A DNA stretch of 64,000 bases, taken from contig CM056810.1 in assembly GCA_029852735.1 (NCBI GenBank), forward strand, positions 46,759,395-46,823,394, in the 5' to 3' direction. Below, piece by piece: positions 11,901 through 23,412 of the stretch; positions within the stretch are counted from its first letter, which is position 1, and each line of letters opens with the position of its first letter. The notes under the pieces were generated by a model. The model was not told the origin of the DNA. It saw only the letters and a program-made list of their open reading frames with translations, and did no database searches. Made by a program: the position numbers and the translations under genes. This stretch comes from Persea americana (lineage: Eukaryota > Streptophyta > Magnoliopsida > Laurales > Lauraceae).

Positions 11901-14068
11901 ATCTTTGAATCCGTTTTCGCCTAAGACGGGATTCGGGGAATTTCGGGCTAGAGAGCTACTCCCGTGGGGTTCTGGGCCTTTTCTGAATGAAAGAGTTTGA
12001 TTGATATTTTGTACGGCTCTGGGAAGACGTTGGTTGTAGACCGCATTCGACGCAACCCGCGGTTGAACGACGTGCCCTGGAAAATACTGTGGTGGCTCTT
12101 TACTTTTAAAATGGATTTCCGACAAATTAGTGCTTAGGAACCAATGTCGCGGGACTCAGTCCCATTTCCTTCTTAAAACCGTATCTAGTGAAATCCATGG
12201 CCAATACTTGGATAAGAACACGAGTTGGACGATTTTAGGGCGTTCCGGGGTGTTACTATTTGTCTTTGGGATTGCGATGCATTCGGTACGATTGTAGGCC
12301 GACAAAAGCATTTTATGATATTCTGAGATACGTATCCCTTCGAAATGAGTATCAAGCGAGTGTGTGGTTAGGAACGCACTGCAGGGGTTTCAAGGTCCTT
12401 TAACAGCAAGACCCGTGCCTCGGGCAGTTCGTTCGTGATTCTAGGCGGATCGGCGAAGCTATACGCTGTAGACCACATCTCACACAAATGATTGTTTGGA
12501 TACGCGCACTCCAAAGATCTTTGATAGATTTAACTTTAAAACGGGTTTCAGGAAAGGTTGGGCTTAAGAGCTGACATCATGAGATTCTTCCAGGTTTTGC
12601 GACCGACAAAAGAATCTTGTGCAGCCAATAGCCCGTATTTGGAGAGAAGCGCATGCCGGATGACTCTATGGTCTCGGGTCTAGTCCTTTGCTTCGAGATG
12701 CGTTTACTACAATTCCATGCCGAAATACACATGTAATGATGATCTCAGATACTTTTCGTTTTGAATCGGGTTTCGGGCGATTCACGGGTAAGGAACGCTT
12801 TACACGGGCTTGAGGGGTGTTTAGGTCTGAAACTGGTGCTTGGGACAGTCCTAATCAATTTCACTACGAAACCACGTTCTAGGTGGGTGTATGAAACCAC
12901 TGGCTCCAATGGGCGTTTCACGAAGTCCGCGGCTGAAAGAAGAGCTCTTGGAAGATCTTTGAATCCGTTTTCTCCTAAGACGGGATTCGGGGAAATTCGG
13001 GCTTGAGAGCTACTCCCGTGGGGTTCTGGGCCTTTTGTGAATGAAAGAGTTTGATTGATATTTTTTACGGCTCTGGGAAGACGTTGGTTGTAGACCGCAT
13101 TCGATGCAACCCGCGGTTGAACGACGCGCCCTGGAAAATACTGTGGTGGCTCTTTACTTTTAAAATAGATTTCCGAAAAATTAGGGCTTAGGAACCAATG
13201 TCGCGGGACTCAATCCCATTTCCTTCTTAAAACCGTATCTAGTGAAATCCATGGCCAATACTTGGATAAGAACACGAGTTGGACGATTCTAGGGCGTTCC
13301 GGGGTGTTACTATTTGTCTTTGGGATTGCGATGCATTCGGTACGATTGTAGGCCGACAAAAGCATTTTATGATATTCTAAGATACGTATCCCTTCGAAAT
13401 GAGTATCAAGCGAGTGTATGGATAGGAACGCACTGCAGGGGTTTCAAGGTCCTTTAACACCGAGACCCGTGCCTCGGGAAGTTCGTTCTTGATTCGAGAC
13501 GGATCGACGAGGCTATACGCTGTAGACCACATTTCACACAAATGATTGTTTGGATTCGCGCTCTCAAAAGATCTTTGATACATTTAACTTTAAAACGGGT
13601 TTTAGGAAAGGTTGGGCTTAAGAGCTGATATCATGAGATTCTTCCAGGTTTTGCGACCGACAAAAGAATCTTGTGCAGCCAATAGCCCGTATTTGGAGAG
13701 AAGCGCATTCCGGATGACTCTATGGTCTAGGGTCTAGTCCTTTGCTTCGAGATGCGTTTACTACAATTCAATGTTGAAATACACATGTAATGATGATCTC
13801 GGATACTTTTCGTTTTGAATAGGGTTTCGGGCGATTCACGGGTAAGGAACGCTTTACATGGGCTTGAGGGGTGTTTAGGTCTGAAACTGGTGCTTGGGAC
13901 AATTCCTAATCAATTTCACTACGAAACCACGTTCTAGGTTTGATTGATATTTTGTACGGCTCTGGGAAGACGTTGGTTGTAGACCGCATTCGACGCAACC
14001 CGCGGTTGAACGACGTGCCCTGGAAAATACTGTGGTGGCTCTTTACTTTTAAAATGGATTTCCGACAA
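8961..14068 (+). repeat. Mixed satellite domain, no fixed higher-order period
   Basis: Copies 10-14 carry combinations of P and Q with private variants such as GGGCATAGGAACC and GCGAGACTCAG. One rare pair, CATTCCGGATG followed by TTCAATGTTGAAAT, occurs near 10545-10610 and again near 13709-13775. The spacing is 3,164 bp, which hints at an old three-monomer duplication. No gene is visible. Confidence 0.7.
13180..14068 (+). repeat. Truncated monomer (copy 14) with a 166-bp internal deletion
   Basis: This interval is 889 bp instead of 1,055. The sequence runs normally to GTTCTAGGT, ending at 13939, and resumes with TTGATTGATAT at 13940. This skips exactly 166 bp compared with copy 12 (11831-11996 there). 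The two breakpoints share the dinucleotide GT, a 2-bp microhomology. The deletion removes the CENP-B-box-like site, the end of sub-unit A and the start of C. It is the only large indel in the window. Confidence 0.93.
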
Positions 14069-17000
14069 ATTAGGGCATAGGAACCAATGTCGCGAGACTC
14101 AGTCCAATTTCCTTCTTAAAACCGTATCTAGTGAAATCCATGGCCAATACTTGGATAAGAACACGAGTTGGACGATTCTAGGGCGTTCCGGGGTGTTACT
14201 ATTTGTCTTTGGGATTGCGATTCATTCGGTACGATTGTAGGCCGACAAAAGCATTTTATGATATTCTGAGATACGTATCCCTTCGAAATGAGTATCAAGC
14301 GAGTGTGTGGTTAGGAACGCACTGCAGGGGTTTCAAGGTCCTTTAACACCGAGACCCGTGCCTCGGGAAGTTCGTTCTTGATTCGAGACGGATCGACGAG
14401 GCTATACGCTGTAGACCACATTTCACACAAATGATTGTTTGGATTCGCGCTCTCCAAGGATCTTTGATACATTTAACTTTAAAACGGGTTTCAGGAAAGG
14501 TTGGGCTTAAGAGCTGATATCATGAGATTCTTCCAGGTTTTGCGACCGACAAAAGAATCTTGTGCAGCCAATAGCCCGTATTTGGAGAGAAGCGCATGCC
14601 GGATGACTCTATGGTCTCGGGTCTAGTCCTTTGCTTCGAGATGCGTTTACTACAATTCCATGACGAAATACACATGTAATGATGATCTCGGATACTTTTC
14701 GTTTTGAATAGGGTTTCGGGCGATTCCCGGGTAAGGAAGGCTTTACATGGGCTTGAGGGGTGTTTAGGTCTGAAACTGGTGCTTGGGACAGTTCCTAATC
14801 AATTTCACTACGAAACCACGTTCTAGGTGGGTGTATGAAACCACTGGCTCGAAAGGGCGTTTCACGTAGTCCGCGGCTGAAAGAAGAGCTTTTGGAAGTT
14901 CTTTGAATCCATTTTCACCTAAGACGGGATTCGGGGAAATTCGGGCTAGAGAGCTACTCCCGTGGGGTTCTGGGCCTTTTGTGAATGAAAGAGTTTGATT
15001 GATATTTTGTACGGCTTTGGGAAGACGTTGGTTGTAGACCGCATTCGACGCAACCCGCGGTTGAACGACGTGCCCTGGAAAATACTGTGGTGGCTCTTTA
15101 CTTTTAAAATGGATTTCCGACAAATTAGGGCATAGGAACCAATGTCGCGAGACTCAGTCCAATTTCCTTCTTAAAACCGTATCTAGTGAAATCCATGGCC
15201 AATACATGGATAAGAACACGAGTTGGACGATTCTAGGGCGTTCCGGGGTGTTACTATTTGTCTTTGGGATTGCGATTCATTCGGTACGATTGTAGGCCGA
15301 CAAAAGCATTTTATGATATTCTGAGATACGTATCCCTTCGAAATGAGTATCAAGCGAGTGTGTGGTTAGGAACGCACTGCAGGGGTTTCAAGGTCCTTTA
15401 ACACCGAGACCCGTGCCTCGGGAAGTTCGTTCTTGATTCGAGACAGATCGACGAGGCTATACGCTGTAGACCACATTTCACACAAATGATTGTTTGGATT
15501 CGCGCTCTCCAAAGATCTTTGATACATTTAACTTTAAAACGGGTTTCAGGAAAGGTTGGGCTTAAGAGCTGATATCATGAGATTCTTCCAGGTTTTGCGA
15601 CCGACAAAAGAATCTTGTGCAGCCAATAGCCCGTATTTGGAGAGAAGCGCATGCCGGATGACTCTATGGTCTCGGGTCTAGTCCTTTGCTTCGAGATGCG
15701 TTTACTACAATTCCATGACGAAATACACATGTAATGATGATCTCGGAAACTTTTCGTTTTGAATAGGGTTTCGGGCGATTCCCGGGTAAGGAAGGCTTTA
15801 CATGGGCTTGAGGGGTGTTTAGGTCTGAAACTGGTGCTTGGGACAGTTCCTAATCAATTTCACTACGAAACCACGTTCTAGGTGGGTGTATGAAACCACT
15901 GGCTCGAAAGGGCGTTTCACGTAGTCCGCGGCTGAAAGAAGAGCTCTTGGAAGTTCTTTGAATCCGTTTTCGCCTAAGACCGGATTCGGGGAAATTCGGG
16001 CTAGAGAGCTACTCCCGTGGGGTTCTGGGCCTTTTCTGAATGAAAGAGTTTGATTGATATTTTGTACGGCTCTGGGAAGACGTTGGTTGTAGACCGCATT
16101 CGACGCAACCCGCGGTTGAACGACGTGCCCTGGAAAATACTGTGGTGGCTCTTTACTTTTAAAATGGATTTCCGACAAATTAGTGCTTAGGAACCAATGT
16201 CGCGGGACTCAGTCCCATTTCCTTCTTAAAACCGTATCTAGTGAAATCCATGGCCAATACTTGGATAAGAACACGAGTTGGACGATTCTAGGGCGTTCCG
16301 GGGTGTTACTATTTGTCTTTGGGATTGCGATGCATTCGGTACGATTGTAGGCCGACAAAAGCATTTTATGATATTCTGAGATACGTATCCCTTCGAAATG
16401 AGTATCAAGCGAGTGTGTGGTTAGGAACGCACTGCAGGGGTTTCAAGGTCCTTTAACACCGAGACCCGTGCCTCGGGAAGTTCGTTCTTGATTCGAGACG
16501 GATCGACGAGGCTATACGCTGTAGACCACATTTCACAGAAATGATTGTTTGGATTCACGCTCTCCAAAGATCTTTGATACATTTAACTTTAAAACGGGTT
16601 TCAGGAAAGGTTGGGCTTAAGAGCTGATATCATGAGATTCTTCCAGGTTTTGCGACCGACAAAAGAATCTTGTGCAGCCAATAGCCCGTATTTGGAGAGA
16701 AGCGCATGCCGGATGACTCTATGGTCTCGGGTCTAGTCCTTTGCTTCGAGATGCGTTTACTACAATTCCATGACGAAATACACATGTAATGATGATCTCG
16801 GATACTTTTCGTTTTGAATAGGGTTTCGGGCGATTCCCGGGTAAGGAAGGCTTTACTTGGGCTTGAGGGGTGTTTAGGTCTGAAACTGGTGCTTGGGACA
16901 GTTCCTAATCAATTTCACTACGAAACCACGTTCTAGGTGGGTGTATGAAACCACTGGCTCGAAAGGGCGTTTCACGTAGTCCGCGGCTGAAAGAAGAGCT

Positions 17001-19890
17001 CTTGGAAGTTCTTTGAATCCGTTTTCGCCTAAGACCGGATTCGGGGAAATTCGGGCTAGAGAGCTACTCCCGTGGGGTTCTGGGCCTTTTCTGAATGAAA
17101 GAGTTTGATTGATATTTTGTACGGCTCTGGGAAGACGTTGGTTGTAGACCGCATTCGACGCAACCCGCGGTTGAACGACGTGCCCTGGAAAATACTGTGG
17201 TGGCTCTTTACTTTTAAAATGGATTTCCGACAAATTAGTGCTTAGGAACCAATGTCGCGGGACTCAGTCCCATTTCCTTCTTAAAACCGTATCTAGTGAA
17301 ATCCATGGCCAATACTTGGATAAGAACACGAGTTGGACGATTCTAGGGCGTTCCGGGGTGTTACTATTTGTCTTTGGGATTGCGATGCATTCGGTACGAT
17401 TGTAGGCCGACAAAAGCATTTTATGATATTCTGAGATACGTATCCCTTGGAAATGAGTATCAAGCGAGTGTGTGGTTAGGAACGCACTGCAGGGGTTTCA
17501 AGGTCCTTTAACACCGAGACCCGTGCCTCGGGATGTTCGTTCTTGATTCGAGACGGATCGACGAGGCTATACGCTGTAGACCACATTTCACACAAATGAT
17601 TGTTTGGATTCGCGCTCTCCAAAGATCTTTGATACATTTAACTTTAAAACGGGTTTCAGGAAAGGTTGGGCTTAAGAGCTGATATCATGAAATTCTTCCA
17701 GGTTTTGCGACCGACAAAAGAATCTTGTGCAGCCAATAGCCCGTATTTGGAGAGAAGCGCATGCCGGATGACTCTATGGTCTCGGGTCTAGTCCTTTGCT
17801 TCGAGATGCGTTTACTACAATTCCATGACGAAATACACATGTAATGATGATCTCGGATACTTTTCGTTTTGAATAGGGTTTCGGGCGATTCCCGGGTAAG
17901 GAAGGCTTTACTTGGGCTTGAGGGGTGTTTAGGTCTGAAACTGGTGCTTGGGACAGTTCCTAATCAATTTCACTACGAAACCACGTTCTAGGTGGGTGTA
18001 TGAAACCACTGGCTCGAAAGGGTGTTTCACGTAGTCCGCGGCTGAAAGAAGAGCTCTTGGAAGTTCTTTGAATCCGTTTTCGCCTAAGACCGGATTCGGG
18101 GAAATTCGGGCTAGAGAGCTACTCCCGTGGGGTTCTGGGCCTTTTCTGAATGAAAGAGTTTGATTGATATTTTGTACGGCTCTGGGAAGACGTTAGTTGT
18201 AGACCGCATTCGACGCAACCCGCGGTTGAACGACGTGCCCTGGAAAATACTGTGGTGGCTCTTCACTTTTAAAATGGATTTCCGACAAATTAGTGCTTAG
18301 GAACCAATGTCGCGGGACTCAGTCCCATTTCCTTCTTAAAACCGTATCTAGTGAAATCCATGGCCAATACTTGGATAAGAACACGAGTTGGACGATTCTA
18401 GGGCGTTCCGGGGTGTTACTATTTGTCTTTGGGATTGCGATGCATTCGGTACGATTGTAGGCCGACAAAAGCATTTTATGATATTCTGAGATACGTATCC
18501 CTTCGAAATGAGTATCAAGCGAGTGTGTGGTTAGGAACGCACTGCAGGGGTTTCAAGGTCCTTTAACAGCAAGACCCGTGCCTCGGGCAGTTCGTTCGTG
18601 ATTCTAGGCGGATCGGCGAAGCTATACGCTGTAGACCACATCTCACACAAATGATTGTTTGGATACGCGCACTCCAAAGATCTTTGATAGATTTAACTTT
18701 AAAACGGGTTTCAGGAAAGGTTGGGCTTAAGAGCTGACATCATGAGATTCTTCCCGGTTTGCGACCGACAAAAGAATCTTGTGCAGCCAATAGCCCGTAT
18801 TTGGAGAGAAGCGCATGCCGGATGACTCTATGGTCTCGGGTCTAGTCCTTTGCTTCGAGATGCGTTTACTACAATTCCATGACGAAATACACATGTAATG
18901 ATGATCTCGGATACTTTTCGTTTTGAATAGGGTTTCGGGCGATTCCCGGGTAAGGAAGGCTTTACTTGGGCTTGAGGGGTGTTTAGGTCTGAAACTGGTG
19001 CTTGGGACAGTTCCTAATCAATTTCACTACGAAACCACGTTCTAGGTGGGTGTATGAAACCACTGGCTCGAAAGGGTGTTTCACGTAGTCCGCGGCTGAA
19101 AGAAGAGCTCTTGGAAGTTCTTTGAATCCGTTTTCGCCTAAGACCGGATTCGGGGAAATTCGGGCTAGAGAGCTACTCCCGTGGGGTTCTGGGCCTTTTC
19201 TGAATGAAAGAGTTTGATTGATATTTTGTACGGCTCTGGGAAGACGTTAGTTGTAGACCGCATTCGACGCAACCCGCGGTTGAACGACGTGCCCTGGAAA
19301 ATACTGTGGTGGCTCTTTACTTTTAAAATGGATTTCCGACAAATTAGTGCTTAGGAACCAATGTCGCGGGACTCAGTCCCATTTCCTTCTTAAAACCGTA
19401 TCTAGTGAAATCCATGGCCAATACTTGGATAAGAACACGAGTTGGACGATTCTAGGGCGTTCCGGGGTGTTACTATTTGTCTTTGGGATTGCGATGCATT
19501 CGGTACGATTGTAGGCCGACAAAAGCATTTTATGATATTCTGAGATACGTATCCCTTCGAAATGAGTATCAAGCGAGTGTGTGGTTAGGAACGCACTGCA
19601 GGGGTTTCAAGGTCCTTTAACAGCAAGACCCGTGCCTCGGGCAGTTCGTTCGTGATTCTAGGCGGATCGGCGAAGCTATACGCTGTAGACCACATCTCAC
19701 ACAAATGATTGTTTGGATACGCGCACTCCAAAGATCTTTGATAGATTTAACTTTAAAACGGGTTTCAGGAAAGGTTGGGCTTAAGAGCTGACATCATGAG
19801 ATTCTTCCCGGTTTGCGACCGACAAAAGAATCTTGTGCAGCCAATAGCCCGTATTTGGAGAGAAGCGCATGCCGGATGACTCTATGGTCT
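14069..19890 (+). repeat. Locally homogenised single-monomer domain lacking an intact box
   Basis: Copies 15-19 share the private variant CGATTCCCGGGTAAGGAAGG (first at 14721, then one per monomer to about 18950), together with GGCTCGAAAGGG and TTTCACGTAGTCC. From copy 16 on the box region reads AAGACCGGATTC. Sharing between direct neighbours indicates spread one monomer at a time. No gene is visible. Confidence 0.8.
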
Positions 19891-19998
19891 CGGGTCTAGT
19901 CCTTTGCTTCGAGATGCGTTTACTACAATTCCATGCCGAAATACACATATAATGATGATCTCAGATACTTTTCGTTTTGAATAGGGTTTCGGGCGATT
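17891..19998 (+). repeat. Adjacent near-identical monomer pair (1,054-bp period)
   Basis: Both copies carry AAAGGGTGTTTCACG, GACGTTAGTTG and the one-base-shorter TTCCCGGTTTGCGACC (about 18751 and 19805), which is unique to this pair. One of the few differences is CTCTTCACTTT in the first against CTCTTTACTTT in the second. The shared rare one-base deletion shows that one copy was duplicated from the other recently. Confidence 0.85.
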
Positions 19999-22900
19999 CA
20001 CGGGTAAGGAACGCTTTACATGGGCTTGAGGGGTGTTTAGGTCTGAAACTGGTGCTTGGGACAGTTCCTAATCAATTTCACTACGAAACCACGCTCTAGG
20101 TGGGTGTATGAAACCACTGGCTCCAAAGGGCGTTTCACGAAGTCCGCGGCTGAAAGAAGAGCTCTTGGAAGTTCTTTGAATCCGTTTTCGCCTAAGACGG
20201 GATTCGGGGAAATTCGGGCTTCAGAGCTACTCCCGTGGGGTTCTGGGCCTTTTGTGAATGAAAGAGTTTGATTGATATTTTGTACGGCTCTGGGAAGACG
20301 TTGGTTGTAGACCGCATTCGATGCAACCCGCGGTTGAACGACGCGCCCTGGAAAATACTGTGGTGGCTCTTTACTTTTAAAATAGATTTCCGACAAATTA
20401 GGGCTTAGGAACCAATGTCGCGGGACTCAATCCCATTTCCTTCTTAAAACCGTATGTAGTGAAATCCATGGCCAATACTTGGATAAGAACACGAGTTGGA
20501 CGATTCTAGGGCGTTCCGGGGTGTTACTATTTGTCTTTGGGATTGCGATGCATTCGGTACGATTGTGGGCCGACAAAAGCATTTTATGATATTCTGAGAT
20601 ACGTATCCCTTCGAAATGAGTATCAAGCGAGTGTGTGGTTAGGAACGCACTGCAGGGGTTTCAAGGTCCTTTAACAGCAAGACCCGTGCCTCGGGCAGTT
20701 CGTTCGTGATTCTAGGCGGATCGGCGAAGTTATACGCTGTAGACCACATTTTACGCAAATGATTGTTTGGATACGCGCACTCCAAAGATCTTTGATAGAT
20801 TTAACTTTAAAACGGGTTTCAGGAAAGGTTGGGCTTAAGAGCTGACATCATGAGATTCTTCCAGGTTTTGCGACCGACAAAAGAATCTTGTGCAGCCAAT
20901 AGCCCGTATTTGGAGAAAAGCGCATGCCGGATGACTCTATGGTCTCGGGTCTAGTCCTTTGCTTCGAGATGCGTTTACTACAATTCCATGCCGAAATACA
21001 CATGTAATGATGATCTCGGATACTTTTCGTTTTGAATAGGGTTTCGGGCGATTCACGGGTAAGGAACGCTTTACATGGGCTTGAGGGGTGTTTAGGTCTG
21101 AAACTGGTGCCTGGGACAGTTCCTAATCAATTTCACTACGAAACCACATTCTAGGTGGGTGTATGAAACCACTGGCTCCAAAGGGCGTTTCACGAAGTCC
21201 GCGGCTGAAAGAAGAGCTCATGGAAGTTCTTTGAATCCGTTTTCGCCAAAGACGGCATTCGGGGAAATTCGGGCTAGAGAGCTACTCCCGTGGGGTTCTG
21301 GGCCTTTTCTGAATGAAAGAGTTTGATTGATATTTTGTACGGCTCTGGGAAGACGTTGGTTGTGGACCGCATTCGACGCAACCCGCGGTTGAACGGCGTG
21401 CCCTTGAAAATACTGTGGTGCCTCTTTACTGTTAAAATGGATTTCCGACAAATTAGGGCTTAGGAACCAATGTCGCGGGACTCAGTCCCATTTCCTTCTT
21501 AAAACATTATCTAGTGAAATCCATGGCCAATACTTGGATAAGAACACGAGTTGGACGATTCTAGGGCGATCCGGGGTGTTACTATTTGTCTTTGGGATTG
21601 CGATGCATTCGGTACGATTGTAGGCCGACAAAAGCATTTTATGATATTCTGTGATACGTATCCCTTCGAAATGAGTATCAAGCGAGTGTGTGGTTAGGAA
21701 TGCACTGCAGGGGTTTCAAGGTCCTTTAAGACCGAGACCGTGCCTCGGGAAGTTCGTTCTTGATACGAGACGGATCGACGAGGCTATACGCTGTAGACCA
21801 CATTTCACACAAACGATTGTTTGGATTCGCGCTCTCCAAAGATCTTTGATACATTTAACTTTAAAACGGGTTTCAGGAAAGGTTGGGCTTAAGAGCTGAC
21901 ATCATGAGATTCTTCCAGGTTTTGCGACCGACAAAAGAATCTTGTGCAGCCAATAGCCCGTATTTGGAGAGAAGCGCATGCCGGATGACTCTATGGTCTC
22001 GGGTCTAGTCCTTTGCTTCGAGATGCGTTTACTACAATTCCATGCGGAAATACACATGTAATGATGATCTCAGATACTTTTCGTTTTGAATAGGGTTTCG
22101 GGCGATTCACGGGTATGGAACGCTTTACATGGGCTTGAGGGGTGTTTAGGTCTGAAACTGGTGCTTGGGACAGTTCCTAATCAATTTCACTACGAAACCA
22201 CGCTCTAGGTGGGTGTATGAAACCACTGGCTCCAAAGGGCGTTTCACGAAGTCCGCGGCTGAAAGAAGAGCTCTTGGAAGTTCTTTGAATCCGTTTTCGC
22301 CTAAGACGGGATTCGGGGAAATTCGGGCTTGAGAGCTACTCCCGTGGGGTTCTGGGCCTTTTGTGAATGAAAGAGTTTGATTGATATTTTGTAGGGCTCT
22401 GGGAAGACGTTGGTTGTAGACCGCATTCGATGCAACCCGCGGTTGAACGACGCGCCCTGGAAAATACTGTGGTGGCTCTTTACTTTTAAAATAGATTTCC
22501 GACAAATTAGGGCTTAGGAACCAATGTCGCGGGACTCAATCCCATTTCCTTCTTAAAACCGTATCTAGTGAAATCCATGGCCAATACTTGGATAAGAACA
22601 CGAGTTGGTCGATTCTAGGGCGTTCCGGGGTGTTACTATTTGTCTTTGGGATTGCGATGCATTCGGTACGATTGTAGGCCGACAAAAGCATTTTATGATA
22701 TTCTGAGATACGTATCCCTTCGAAATGAGTATCAAGCGAGTGTATGGATAGGAACGCACTGCAGGGGTTTCAAGGTCCTTTAACACCGAGACCCGTGCCT
22801 CGGGAAGTTCGTTCTTGAATCGAGACGGATCGACGAGGCTATACGCTGTAGACCACATTTCACACAAATGATTGTTTGGATTCGCGCTCTCCAAAGATCT

Positions 22901-23412
22901 TTGATAGATTTAACTTTAAAACGGGCTTCAGGAAAGGTTGGGCTTAAGAGCTGACATCATGAGATTCTTCCAGGTTTTGCGACCGACAAAAGATTCTTGT
23001 GCAGCCAATAGCCCGTATTTGGAGAGAAGCGCATGCCGGATGACTCTATGGTCTAGGGTCTAGTCCTTTGCTTCGAGATGCGTTTACTACAATTCAATGT
23101 TGAAATACACATGTAATGATGATCTCGGATACTTTTCGTTTTGAATAGGGTTTCGGGCGATTCACGGGTAAGGAACGCTTTTCAGGGGCTTGAGGGGTGT
23201 TTAGGTCTGAAACTGGTGCTTGGGACAGTTCCTAATCAATTTCACTACGAAACCACGTTCTAGGTGGGTGTATGAAACCACTGGCTCCAAAGGGCGTTTC
23301 ACGAAGTCCGCGGCTGAAAGAAGAGCTCATGGAAGTTCTTTGAATCCGTTTTCGCCTAAGACGGGATTCGGGGAAATTCGGGCTAGAGAGCTACTCCCGT
23401 GGGGTTCTGGGC
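19891..23412 (+). repeat. Mixed satellite domain with a left-type island
   Basis: Copies 20-22 mix variants from several parts of the array. Copy 21 contains a short stretch, 21364-21508, with the left-domain type A1 markers GTTGTGGACCGC, CCCTTGAAAAT and AAAACATTATC, flanked by other types. Copy 22 carries Q upstream and the P-linked GATAGATTT and CTGACATC downstream, so it is a recombinant. No gene is visible. Confidence 0.7.
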
